Made by a program: the position numbers and the translations under genes. Below, one piece after another: positions 43,847-55,374 of a DNA stretch of 64,000 nt (within the stretch, counting starts at the first letter, position 1; each line of letters starts with the position of its first letter). Source of the stretch: Tillandsia leiboldiana (taxonomy: Eukaryota; Streptophyta; Magnoliopsida; Poales; Bromeliaceae); the NCBI GenBank assembly GCA_029204045.2, contig CM055063.1:34706810-34770809 (forward strand). The letters run 5' to 3'. The notes under the pieces are model-generated. The model had not been told where the DNA came from, did not search any database, and saw only the letters and a program-made list of their open reading frames with translations.

Positions 43847-44560
43847 TCACATCCGCGAGCAGCGGCCTCCCTTCGGTCGTGATCTCCTCCACTCCACCCA
43901 TTGGAAGAGCTTCCCGTGGAGAGTGGAAAGTATGCACTCATTGGCATGAATCCAGTCATGCCCTAACAACAGGTTGTAGTGGCTCGCAGCATCCACCAAG
44001 AAAAAAACGGTCCTCGGCGTCTTAGAACTGATCGTTATCTCGATCGTCAGGACCCCCTTTGTTGCCTGACCGCCTCCGGTGAAGTCGGTCATTATCGTGT
44101 CAGTCGGTTTGAGCACTTCCTCGCTTTTACCAATCTTTTTTAAGAATGCGGTGGGCATGACGTTTACCATTGCCCCGCCATCTGCCATTACGCGACCAAC
44201 TGGCCGTCTCTCTATCAAGGCCTGTATATCCAGCGGCCCTATGAATCGGGTCTGAAAGGCCGATGGTTTCTCGAACACCACCACTTCGGCTTCCAACTTG
44301 CGCTCTGTTAGCTAGAGCTCGGCTACGGGCATACCCTCGTCATCGTAAGTCTACTCATCAGCATCCTCATGGGACACTATCGCCATGAAAGACAACGATA
44401 GGGCATAGACCATATTGACCCCTGCCGGGTCTTCGTCGATCCACATGGTGTCGGTCTGCGGCTTCTTTCCTTCGGCCTCTATCTCGACCGAAGATGGTGT
44501 TAGGACATCCTCGTCGTCCCTCGGTGGCCATCTCTCTCGTTGGGCCACCCTACCGAGGTC
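43847..44560 (-). pseudogene. C2 aspartic protease region
   Basis: The minus-strand frame at 43847-44296 codes a retropepsin-like domain. Its active-site motif DGGA (in VMADGGAMVNVMP) replaces the usual DTGA/DSGA, as is common in this gypsy branch, and a YNLLLGHDWIHAN block follows. Upstream, 44351-44548 codes an acidic linker, separated by a stop near 44300. Downstream a short pre-RT linker can be traced to about 43580, and then sequence runs directly into the polypurine tract. The protease would cut Gag products. The frame is nearly complete. Confidence 0.8.
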
Positions 44561-46462
44561 CCGCTTGGCAGGGGCCTGAGCCTCTTACTCTTCTGGCGCT
44601 CCTTGGCTGCGCCTTTCTGCCGTCTCTAGAGCCTTCAAGCGAGTGTCCAACTCTAACCGGACGGCTTCGTCTGTCGGCTTGGCCACCACCAATCGAAGCA
44701 TCGGTGTTTTCTCCTGAGGCGACACAGTAGAGGCACCCACCTCATGGTCATGCCGCATTGGCGCAATTGGGTGCCGATGCATGAGCCATTTCCGCCTTGG
44801 GTTTAGCCGTGGCCACTAGGTCGTCACACCGTTGTTTCTTGCGTAAGATTCCATCCTTTGTATCCGACGCTTTTGGGTTTTTGTCATGATCGAACCCTAC
44901 CATCGGGTCGGTCCCCTGAATGTAAACCACTGCTCGATCGGTATGTTCGCTGGTAGGTTGATCTTCCTCATATGCTCCCTGAGTATCCCCCTTCTCTGCC
45001 ACGACTTGGGCCATAGCTGGATCCTGAGCTCCTGAGCCAACTGAACGCCCAGGGCCTCCACTTTCCCTTTTGGTGAACCAAGGGAATTCTGCGTTAGGGA
45101 TCGAAGGGATCTCTTGTGCCCCCGGCGTCCCGTGGTAGGGATGTCGTGGCTTCGGCCCCCACCAAGAGTGGTTGGTTGGGCCCCCCTACGCCCCCATCGG
45201 CCCGAGCCTCTTGTAGGGTCCGATCCGTTCTGGGCGGTGCGAGGGCTCATATGCTGGTCCTCCTACGGCCTGTTGGTCAAAAGGTCTTCGAGGTACCCCC
45301 TGGACCCGGCTTTCCTCGTAGCCGCGGTGGGGGCCCTGCTGCTGGTGTGGGGCCCGTGGCCCCTCGTGGCCGACATGAGGTCGACCTCGGCTTTTCTCAA
45401 CTGTATAACTTTCGCAAGACCTTCTGGATGGGAAGGTCTTGTTCTTCTTTCTTGCTATCATGTCTCTGCTTTAATTCAAATGACAACCAGCTTCGTTTCC
45501 TCAGCCATCAATACAAAGCTCTTTCGTCGAACCTTCCTGGCAAATTTCGGCCTTTCCGTCCGATCGTGGCCTTCAACTATCTTCAGCCTCAATTGTGGTA
45601 GCCGAGAAGGTTTTTCCAGGCCGGCCTCTATTAGCCGGCCTTCTTTTATTTCGAACGTGGCCTTGCGGGCCAACTCATTCGGCCGCCTTAATGTTGGCCG
45701 AACTTAATACCGATGACCGAGCTATCCTCGGCCATTATGCCCGACCGTATCTTCGGTCACTTCCGAGAATTTATCGAACCTCGGCATCTTCCAATTGGCC
45801 GAGTACGGGCATACCACATCCCTATCCCCATATGAGGGATACGGGGCCTCGAAGCTTGGCCGCGTCGCCGGCCTGACTCCTGTACCGAATATATTTTTTA
45901 TTATTTTCTGAACATGCAGCTCAACATTCCCTGCCAAAAGCGTTAGGGCCGCCGGCTGCATAGGATTTACGTTTACCTAAGGCAGGGTAACTTGTCCCGC
46001 TTGTCCTTGGGGAGGACTTACATTCCGGGCCTGCCCCCTAGCCTTTCCGCCCCCAGCGTGGGGATAATGAACCGACGGAAGGGCTGACGTAAGCAAACCA
46101 TGGTTGGTTTCCTGCTTATGGCCGATGCTCGAACTCATCGGCCTATCCCCCGCCTGGTTAGTTTCTTGCTGGTGGTCGATGCCTAAACTCATCAGCCTAT
46201 CCTCCGCTAGGAGGGGAGTCGTTTGTGGCTGCATTGCCCCCAGCGTGGGTACTGCCGTGAAAGTCGCGACCTGCTGTATTGTTGTTGGCATCATCAGAAT
46301 CGTCTGCGTCGGCCCTGGCGGTGGTGGAGTTGGTGGAGGTCCTGGTGGACCTTCCTGGTATGGCTCGTTTCGGGCTAAAAATTGTCCGAATCGAGCGAGA
46401 CTCTCATCTGAGGCCGGGGCGTCAGCATCCCAGGCTCGGACTCTTCTTTCCAAAGACGTCAT
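44561..46462 (-). pseudogene. gag: C2 gag, decayed
   Basis: The minus-strand N-terminus at 45977-46462 has SLERRVRA and ESLARFGQFLAR blocks and a Pro-rich linker. 45722-45961 has VQKIIKNIFGTG and YSANWKMPRFDKFSE, shared with E and C1. The central capsid core seen in E at 39253 is missing or unrecognisable. 44561-45700 codes basic, Gly/Pro-rich and acidic segments in changing frames, probably the gag C-terminus and gag-protease linker. Plus-strand frames at 45114-45707 are shadows. Confidence 0.7.
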
Positions 46463-46565
46463 TATTTAGGCCAATTTCCTAAATAATTTTGATAGTGTCA
46501 GCTCTCCGTATGGCTCTAAGATTCTTGACATGATAATGGTAGGATATAGGTAAAAATTACCTAAG

Positions 46566-46591
46566 TGTCCCACCGGGCGTGCCAAGAAGGT
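46566..46591 (-). other. C2 primer binding site region
   Basis: Complement TTGGCACGCCCGGTGGGA, adjacent to the LTR end and shared with C1 at 30757-30781. It is not a tRNA-Met match. I do not assign the primer tRNA. Confidence 0.65.
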
Positions 46592-47597
46592 TGTTGGGGC
46601 CAAAATGTGGCTTGCGCGCGATCAGCCCTTGCTGGGTGACCCTTCAAAAGGTGTCGAAGTGCGCCGCATGCCAACAATCAAGCAATCCGGCTGAGGAGGG
46701 ATCAGCTCAGCTGGGTTCTCCTCTGGTAACTCCCCGCAACTGCAAGCAACCAGTGACTGCCGAAAGCGGGTTTGCAGAGCTAGAGAGGGATCGCTAGTTT
46801 TGACTTAGATAAGTCAAAACGCTCGTGGATAAATGTACGATTAATGAGTCGATGATAACTTTAAAGCACACACGAGGGCAAATAAAGACACGATCAAGGG
46901 GGCGGTTTACACTCTAAATGCAAAATAAATAAAAGATACGATCAAATGGCCGGTTTACACTTTATATTGATAAAAAGAAGGGGATACAAGTGGAAAAAAG
47001 GGATAGAAGGATTAATTAAGCCTACTTCTAGGAAAGCAGTAAAAAGGAAGAAAAAAAGTTAAGTTACTCCTACTCCTAGATAAATGAAGAGCTGGGGTGG
47101 TACCGGACTTACGAGGATTGCCGGACCCCTTTCTCTTCAATGGTTCGGGTATTTATACACTCCCGAACCATACGTTTATTTGTCGATTTTGAATAATCGG
47201 CGTGATTTGGGGAAGTCCTCGTAAAATTCTCAACTATTTTCTTTTGAGTTGAACTTCCTCAAGTAGGATAGCAGTCGTTTTCTCGTCCAGATTCATCCCA
47301 TTATTACCGCGTCGACGCATGATCTTCGATGCTTTCTAATACTAGAATCCTCTTGTCGTTTTGGAATTCATTGCGAGATTCGCGTCCTGAATCTCGTACC
47401 ATTCCTTTTCAGAGCCTTCATTTTCTAGCCTGATCAGCCGAAGGTTGACTCTGGCTCCGCCTTCTTCGTCGCTCGACTGAGGCGGTCTGGTGTTCGTTTT
47501 CGGTCGAAGTTGATTCTGGATGAAGCGATAATCTTCTCGTCGGTTGCTTCCCATATCGGCTGATGCCTTTAGCCGATGGCGTCTGTCGCGTGTAGTA
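46592..47597 (-). repeat. C2 5' LTR (truncated by copia 3)
   Basis: Matches 42319 onward and stops within the TTTAGCCGATGG hairpin region where copia 3 begins. TAGTA (47593-47597) is the expected left TSD of copia 3; its partner lies outside the window. Confidence 0.88.
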
Positions 47598-48897
47598 TGT
47601 TAAGGAATTTGTTTTGGCGTATTTCGTGAAAGTGTTTAAGTCTTGAAGATTGAAGATGAAGAAGCTTGGATCATATACCTCAATCTCAAGAAAGAAGAAT
47701 TCAAAAGGATCAGGTAAGTTTAACTAAATAATCTTGGTGATCCGAATACTTCTTATAATGTAGAAACACTTGGATGGATTTTTAATCGCATAAAAATCAA
47801 AAACTGGACATGTTATTTGTTCAGGATCTGGATCAGAGTACTACAGTCCGGACCCCAAACATAGGTTAGTTCATGCGCAAATCCAGTCCGGAACACACCT
47901 GGTTCAGTCCGGACCCCGAACGTGGATTTTGCAGAAATTGCATGAACAGTCTGGACCGTGGTTACTTCAGTCCGGACCCCGAACGTGGTTTTCTGGAAAA
48001 GTTCTGTTTATTCACGACAGTCCGGATCGCACTTATTCCAGTCCGGACTGTCGACCCGAAAATTTCCATAGAAGGTTAGTTTTTTATTCTTATCCTCTTC
48101 CAATGGTTTCTAACCTATAAGTAAACCCTAATTCTATCTTTTAGGATAATCCACAATAAGTTTTTTATCTCCGTAAATGAACGAGGAAAATAAACGGATG
48201 AAAAACTTATAGATCCACATATAGAGAAGAAAAGAAATAACTAGATTTAATTCTATATTTCTTCATCTATATTAATTAATTTGATTCTAGGTTTTCATAC
48301 TTAGATTTTAAGTAGAATCAAATTAATGAATATTTAGATGGCATTTCCGATCTATCTTTGATCTAAGTATTCGGCGGATTTTCACCACCAACAAAACAAC
48401 GATTTTCCCCAAAATCGGCGCATGGATTCGCGTGGCCTTGTGGATTCAAGGTACTACCGCTCTCGTGGATTCGGAGTGAGGTACGTTCGTGTGATCGAGA
48501 CGTACTACCTGGTAGAGACCGTGGATTCGATCAGACGCCATGGACTCGACGTTGGACGCCGTGGATTCGGCGTTGGACGCACATCATGGATTCGAGGCGC
48601 GTTGCGGAGCGAGCGGAGAAGATATACTAGGAGCGTATGGAAAAAGGTTGAGTCATGTGTGAGTACGTTATATCACCTTTGTACGTGTTATAATTCTAGT
48701 GGATTTCACCGTGTGATCGGTCCCGTGGTTTATTACTCCTGTGATGGAGTTTTCCACGTAAAATCTCTGCGTGTTATTTATCTTTCCGCATTGGGTTTTA
48801 TTACGCAAAGATTTTCGAGTGTTTATCGTTTACACCTATTCACCCCCCTCTAGGTGTTTCTTCCCCTATTTAGATCCGTATTAGATATAACCCAACA
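47598..48897 (+). repeat. Copia 3 5' LTR
   Basis: 1300 bp, TGTTAAGG...CCCAACA. Palindrome block at about 47835-48050 built on CAGTCCGGAC. Leader stem ATTAATTTGATTC/GAATCAAATTAAT at 48275-48287 and 48315-48327. Hairpin array at 48419-48602, with some units decayed. Confidence 0.92.
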
Positions 48898-48899
48898 AT

Positions 48900-48910
48900 T
48901 GGTATCAGAG
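48900..48910 (+). other. Copia 3 primer binding site
   Basis: TGGTATCAGAG, followed by A where copia 2 has C. This is the tRNA-Met-type site with one change. Confidence 0.85.
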
Positions 48911-48930
48911 AGGGAATAGGGTTGTAAACA

Positions 48931-50940
48931 ATGGTTGAAGGTGGAAACATCAACAGACCACCAGTCTTCGATGGAACAAACTATGCCTACTGGAAAGTAC
49001 GGATGAAAGCCTTTTTAATTTCCATCGACGAACGGGTGTGGCAATCAATCGAGTTAGGATGGTCAAATCCAACTGAAATTATTGTTGATGTTCACACCAT
49101 CAAACCTAGGTCGAAATGGACCAAGGAAGAGATTGACTCATCTTCTTACAATGGCAAAGGAATTAACGCCTTATTTAATACTTTGTCACAAACTGAATTC
49201 TCTCGCGTCTCGGCATGTGAGACTGCGAAAGAAATCTGGGATGTTCTACAAGTTACACATGAGGGAACAAACCTTGTGAAGATTCAAAAGCTGCAAATGC
49301 TTACAAGCAAATTTGACTCTATTTTCATGGCAGAAAATGAATCTTTCACAGATTACTATACACGATTGCAAGATATCGTAAACACATGTGCTAACTTGGG
49401 AGAGAAAATTTCAGAATTTAAAGTTGTAAGAAAGATTTTAAGGACTCTTCCTGAAAGATTTCGTTCCAAGGTTACGGCTATTGAAACTATTAAACACCCG
49501 GACGAAATCCGTGTAGAAGAATTAGTTGGTGCACTTCAAACATATGAAATGACATTTCCTACTAACTATTCTTCTGGAAAAGCTTCTTCTTCTAAGTCTT
49601 CAGGTTTTGCGTTGAAAACAACAAAAGAAGAAGACGCGGATTCATCCTCCTCAGACGATGACGAGAACCTATCTATGGAGGATTTTGAGAAGCAGCTTGC
49701 TCTCTTGACAAGGAAATTTCGCTGAAACTTTCGAAGGGGTAATTCAAGTAAAACTTCATCCTTCGTAAAGTCGAATAAAGGCAAAGGTTCTTCAAGCTAC
49801 AAGTCAAGAAAGCAAGAGAGTTTTTCAAAGGACAAGAAAAGCTCGGAGGGACAAATCCAATGCTTCAAGTGCCGAGGATACGGCCACATCTCAACGGAGT
49901 GTCCCAATAAGAATCCGTCGAAGAAGAAGGCGATGCAAGCCATCACTTGGGATGACACCTCATCGTCAAATGAGTCATCTTCCAGTGATGAAGAAAACAA
50001 CGCAACGACATTCCACGCGTCCACAACTTCACCCTTCGTGTGCTTTATGGCAAGTACATCCGATTCATTGTCCAATTCCTCCCAGGTTGAAAAAACTGCA
50101 ACGGATGATGAATCAAGTAATTCCGAAGGTGAAGACTTTGCTTTGGCCTACCATAAACTTTTAAAGGATTCAAAGAAACTGGCTAAGCAAAATAAGGGTT
50201 TGAGAGGGAGATTGCATAATCTCGAAAAAGAAGTAAAAAGGGCAACTTCTCTCTCAAACGGTCTTGAAGTGGAAAGGGATAACTTGATCAAAGTAAATGT
50301 TTCACTTCAAGAGAAAAATGAGCATTTCAAGAAGGAACACGTAAAAATGGTGGATAAAGCAAGTTACTTCTTGAAGCTCTACTCCGAGGCTCGTCAAGAA
50401 AAAATGGAAATGACGAAGACCATTTTCCAACTTAAGGATGATCTAAAGTGATTTTCTTCTGGAAGGAGCAAGTTGGATAAGATGCTTGGTCTTGGTCAAA
50501 CAAATCGTTACGGCCTTGGATACAGTCGAACTGGAGACAGTCCTAGTTCGAGAAAGACAGTTTTTGTGCCCCAGTCGGTATCTCCTCCTCCGACGACGGA
50601 ATTCACTGCATACAAGACAACAACCCTACCTCACCTATTTTGGGTTCGACAAGTTCAAAGGTATGTTTTCATTGTGGTTTTGCAGGGCACATACGAAGAA
50701 ATTGCAAGATTGGAGCGAAACGATCACATCAAGCACCTCTTGCAACAACTACCAAAAAGGTGATTCCCCGGACATCAAAGGAGAATTTTTCAAAGGAAAA
50801 GAGCCTTGGTAGTCTATCTAACAAGACGACGTCATCAAAGATAAGAAATCAATCAAGCAAGATGCTTTCACCAAGGAGAATAACTTCACGAACATTACCG
50901 ACGCAGTCCAAAAAGGTTTGGGTGCACAAAGGTGAAATCT
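48931..50940 (+). pseudogene. gag: Copia 3 gag (two stops, one frameshift)
   Basis: ATG 48931 opens one frame to about 50630 with TGA at 49723-49725 (copia 2 has CGC) and TGA at 50449-50451 (copia 2 has CAA). A frameshift near 50630 puts the second zinc knuckle in another frame. CCHC knuckles are at 49861-49902 and 50664-50705. The N-terminal NRPPVFDGTNYAYWKVRM block and coiled coil match copia 2, and the Tyr codon lost in copia 2 is intact here. Confidence 0.9.
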
Positions 50941-50953
50941 TCTTCATACTTCT

Positions 50954-51166
50954 TTGCATGCTTATGACAACTCGTCTTGGTATCTGGATAGTGGATGTTC
51001 CCGTCATATGACCGGTGACAAAAACTGTTTTCAAACTTTAGAGAAAACCTCCGGAGGACTTGTAGTTTTCGGAGACGGTCGTTCTTCTAAAATTATTGGA
51101 AAAGGAACAATCACTATTCCAGAAGGCCCGGTTTTGAACAATGTTTTATTTGTTGAAGGCCTTTAG
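50954..51166 (+). pseudogene. Copia 3 aspartic protease
   Basis: Retroviral-type protease with the active-site DSG (Asp codon 50987-50989, in WYLDSGCSRHMTG), a typical copia arrangement. It ends at TAG 51164-51166, inside what should continue into integrase in the same frame. Copies 1 and 2 lack this region. Confidence 0.85.
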
Positions 51167-51169
51167 ACT

Positions 51170-51894
51170 AACCTCATTAGCATTAGTCAATTATGTGATA
51201 ATGGTTTTTCAGTTAACTTTTCTTTTGCAGAATGTATTGTAACTGATAAGGACCAATTATTCTTTTTGAAAGGGGTTAGATTTGAAAATAATTGCTATGT
51301 AGTTCCAAATAAAATTTCTAAACATTGTAACCTAGTTTCTTTGGATAATGAAACTCTTTGGCATGAAAGACTAGGTCACATAAATTTTAAGGAGCTATCT
51401 AGGATTTCGAATAAAGACGTGGTTAAGGGGGTTCCTAAACTTTCGTTTAAAAATAACATTGTGTGCGGAGGTTGTCAAAAGGGAAAACAATCAAGGGCTG
51501 CACACAAGAACTTGAACCACGTTGGTACCAAATGGCCTTTAAAATTACTGCATATGGACTTAATGGGGCCGACTCATCAACCAAGTTTGGGAGGTAAATG
51601 GTATATTTTTCTTTTGGTTGATGATTTCTCTAGATATACATGGGTAACATTTTTAAAAGAGAAAGCGGATACTTTCGACTCTTTTCATGAGGTTTGTCAT
51701 CGTATTATGATTGAAAAAAATGAAAAGATCGTTCGTGTTCGAAGTGATAGAGGTGGAGAATTCATAAATTCTAAATTCATTGATTTTTGCACTTCCAACG
51801 GCATAAAACATGAATTCTCAGCACCCTATACACCTCAACAGAATGGTGTAGTCGAGCGCAAAAACAGGGTTGTACAAGAAATGGCGCGTGTTAT
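51170..51894 (+). pseudogene. Copia 3 integrase, interrupted by G3
   Basis: In the same frame as the protease. GAG_pre-integrase HHCC domain (LWHERLGHINF ... CGGCQKGK, about 51350-51490). Catalytic core with first Asp (HMDLMGP), second Asp (VRSDRGGEF) and Glu (NGVVERKNR). G3 inserts after the GTTAT at 51890-51894; the frame running on to 51997 is a read-through into the G3 LTR. Coding resumes in register at 63443. Confidence 0.9.
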
Positions 51895-52637
51895 TGTGAT
51901 GATCCGGACTTCTATAGAGACTGTTGCAGTGATTACAGTGACTACAGGAAGCTCACACAGTGTAACGGAGCTAGTAGTGTCGAAAACGGATTTTTAAAAT
52001 GGATCCGGCATGAAAAACGAAGCAAGTGGGCTTTTTCGGGGGCTTTCGGCAAAATTTCGGATGAGAATTTGGCAAAACAGACAGCGGAATCGGACTCAGC
52101 GCGCGAAAATGATCAAAATGGTATATTTACTTTATTTTTCGGCGCAAAAGTACTGTTCACCAGAACAGTAACTCCGGCCGGCGGGAATTACTGCTCCGGC
52201 GGCCGGCGGCGACCGGCGGCCGGCGGCGCAGCGGCGGAGCGCGGCAGAGCACGGCAGAGCACAGCGGAGCGCGGCGCGGGCAGCGCGGGCAGCGCGGGCA
52301 GGCACGGGCAGGCACGCAGGTGCGGGGTCCATGGGCATGGCGTGCACCGGGAGCACCGAAGATTGCTGTTGCCACGTGGCGTCCTCTGATTGGTTGGCCG
52401 GCTTCTAGAAGGCAGCTGGGGAGGTGACACGTGGCACGATCCCATTGGCCGACATTTTCCGGAAAACCCGGAGCGGGGACCGAGCACGTGCACCCGGGGG
52501 ACACGTGGCAAACTCTCAGTGGTCCTTGCACGGCTGTTTCCTGTTTTGTGGACACGTGGTGCGTTTTGTATGGTCCATTTCGGTGTTTCCTGTTCTGTCC
52601 GATCCTGTGTGGAGCCCAAGAATATTCCTTGGCCCAT

Positions 52638-52645
52638 TATATATA
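52638..52645 (+). promoter_or_regulatory. G3 LTR TATA box
   Basis: TATATATA between a GGCCCATTA motif and a pyrimidine-rich start region. The partner in the 3' LTR is at 60995-61002. Confidence 0.65.
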
Positions 52646-53393
52646 GGATCTCTCCCCCCCTCCCTTTCTCACCTCAGTTTTTGAGCCATAGAGAGAGAAA
52701 TAGAGTTTGGGCCCTTTAGGAAAATTCTTTCTCTCTCTCTTCTCTCTCTCTCCTAAAAATTTCAGAATTTTTGGAGTTCCCCTTAGCGAGTTATCTGCGA
52801 CGCAGTGCACTGCGACGATTTCCTTTTTCGGCCCATTTTCCGTCGCAGTTCAGCCGAAAATTTTCTGTGTGCTAACCAGGAGGACTTTTTGGACGGTTTT
52901 TGCGGCAGCGCGTTCCTAAGAGGAAAGGCTTCGATTTTCATGTTGATCACTTTGCTCCATTTCGCACTTTTGGCATAGTTCCCGAGGCCTCTTTGACCCC
53001 TCTTTTTGCTGTGGTAATTTTTGGACAGCATCAACTTCTCCGATTTTTATCTTAAGCTAGGAGCATCGGATCGAGGCGTTTAAAGAGTCGATTTCGATCT
53101 ACTCGTCGCAAGGAACGCAACCGTAATTTTTCTAGATTTTTCTGAGCAATATACAGAGGTGAAAAACTCCTCTTTTTCCGTGCTATTTGAAAAACAGCAA
53201 AAGCTGTGTTTTTACGAATACTATATTTACACCTTGTACAATGTGTGTTGCTGTAGGGCACAGTTTTCGGCAGACAGCAGTTTTTTAGGACTGTGGACAG
53301 CTATGAGGCTTTTGGGGTGTGGTTTGAGCTGCTCGAGGTGGGCGGTTGTTGCTTACCTCATTTTTGACTAGCTCACTGGAATTATTAGAACTC

Positions 53394-53745
53394 CCCTAAA
53401 ATTAAATGTGACAATTGATGAGAACCATACATATGACCCCACAGACAGCTTATTTTGGGACATTGTGGTTGGGACGAACTTCCCTAAAATTAAATGTGAC
53501 AATTGATGAGAACCATACATATGACCCCACAGACAGCTTATTTTGGGACACTGTGGTTGGGACGAACTTCCCTAAAATTAAATGTGACAATTGATGAGAA
53601 CCATACATATGACCCCACAGATAACTTATTTTGGGACACTGTGGTTGGGACGAATTTCCCTAAAATTAAATGTGACAATTGATGAGAACCATACATTTGA
53701 CCCCACGGATAACTTACCTTGGGACACTGTGGTTGGGACAAAGGC
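53394..53745 (+). repeat. 88-bp tandem repeat, four copies, in G3 5' LTR
   Basis: Units start CCCTAAAATTAAATG at 53394, 53482, 53570 and 53658, exactly 88 bp apart. The last unit is the most diverged. Each contains arms CCACAG and CTGTGG about 20 bp apart (CCACGG in the last unit). Confidence 0.95.
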
Positions 53746-55088
53746 TATAATCTCGCATGCAAATAACTTTTATATCAGTACAGTAAATCAATCTTTTTTA
53801 AAAAAATATTTGACACCTTTCTACAGCTTTTAAATAGTACAATTGCATGCTTGCTTGGACATCTAGTTAGCCACTATTTATTGCTACACTATCATATTGG
53901 GGCTTGACATGTTTTATTGCTCTCCTTTGCATTCAGATGCTTATTGCTCGAGTATGAGCAGGGGTTTGGGATAGTGTAGTCGAGATTGTACTAGATTGTG
54001 GACTTGTGGGGTATTGCGGTAACCGCAGACATTAGGCGGTTGACCGAATGTTTATCTTTGCATCCGATTGAGGTTGAGTCTTGTCGATCTTTGCATCAGA
54101 TTGAGGATCGGGCTTTTTCTAGTGGATGGAGTTTTCCCACTTATTGAGTACTATTGCATCAGATTGGGTATCAGGTCTCTTTAGTGGATGGTTTTTCCCA
54201 CTTTGATTAGAGTCGTGATCCAGTCCTGCTATTTTATGGCACTTATGATACTTATCACTGGGATACTCTACTCGTGTGGGTCGCTCCCCTCGAGTGCCGC
54301 TCCGGAGTGTGCGACAGACAGACTTTGAGTCCTTGAGACTCCTATTTCCTATCGGTGTTATGGATTGGCTGACATACCCGATTTGGCAGGCAAGGCACAG
54401 CAGGCAGTACCAGTCCTTACTGGTGCACTGATTGGGTTATTTCAGGCAGGCATGTTAGGTATTGATGCATACATTCAGTCCCTTTGTACTACATGGCATT
54501 TAGAGGCATAGTAGTGGTAGTTTCCTTTCACCGGCAGCCGTTATAGCTTACCACTGATCTTCCTTTTTGCCTCTAGTAGTCCTAGTGGGTGCGTCAGAGT
54601 TGAGGTTTTGCCCACTAGGGGAGGCTACTGGTTTATCTGGTAGTTCTCACCCCCATTGTTGTTCCTCTCTTTCTTCTCCTTTATTTTTGCAGAGTCGTCT
54701 GCGGGAGCTGCTAGGCCATCGGCAGCTGATCGAGGTAAGGGGATCGCCGAATAGATAGATCTCCTGTGAGACTGAGGGTTGTTAGACAGATGCTGTACCC
54801 TTCACTCAGACTGTGGTATTTTTCTTTCATTTTGGGTCTGGCTTTCGCCAGCTGGTTGTACTATTCTGGTGAGCTGGGAGATTATTGTACTTATTACAGC
54901 TTTATTTGTAGTTCGAGTCTGAGATACTATGTGGTTCTTCTATTTCAGCTCGGTATTATGCTCTTTTATTGTTCATATTATATTTGAGCAGGTTACCAGT
55001 GCTTCGTGTACATCGGAAATCCCGTGTGCACGGCGGATCTGTTGGCGAGCCCGGGTTCCGGTTTACACCCGGGGCGTGACAGATTAAG

Positions 55089-55101
55089 TTGGTATCAGAG
55101 C
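55089..55101 (+). other. G3 primer binding site
   Basis: TTGGTATCAGAGC, eight bases after the LTR. tRNA-Met type. Confidence 0.9.
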
Positions 55102-55374
55102 TTAGGGATAGGTCAGTTGGGACTTAGGAAACCCTAGGCTTTTGGTAGACCCTAGGATAATAGGGTGCGAGAGACGTGATATTTGCGAAAGTCGTTGATT
55201 TATTGTTTGACTCTTCCAATGAGAGAAGAGGGACCGACATACCCAATTTTTTGTGGACAGTTATGTTGGCTGCAGACAACATAAAGTCACAGAAATAGGA
55301 GGATGTCTTTGACTTTCGCTAGATTGGGTCGTGTGTGGCTTCGTTTATTGATTCGTGATTCCTTGTGTGGTAAG

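Larger units (their letters stand above)
51895..55081 (+). repeat. G3 5' LTR
   Basis: 3187 bp, TGTGATGATCC...GGGGCGTGACA. GC-rich block at 52180-52325, TATATATA at 52638-52645, CT-rich run at 52730-52760, four 88-bp tandem repeats at 53394-53745. No genes. Confidence 0.95.

Noticed and set aside
45114..45707. Plus-strand frame of 197 aa in C2
   Set aside because: Antisense to gag/protease linker coding. No recognisable domain, and it overlaps another plus-strand frame.
51895..51997. Integrase frame running on past 51894
   Set aside because: The last 34 codons are G3 LTR sequence. The true continuation of integrase is at 63443.
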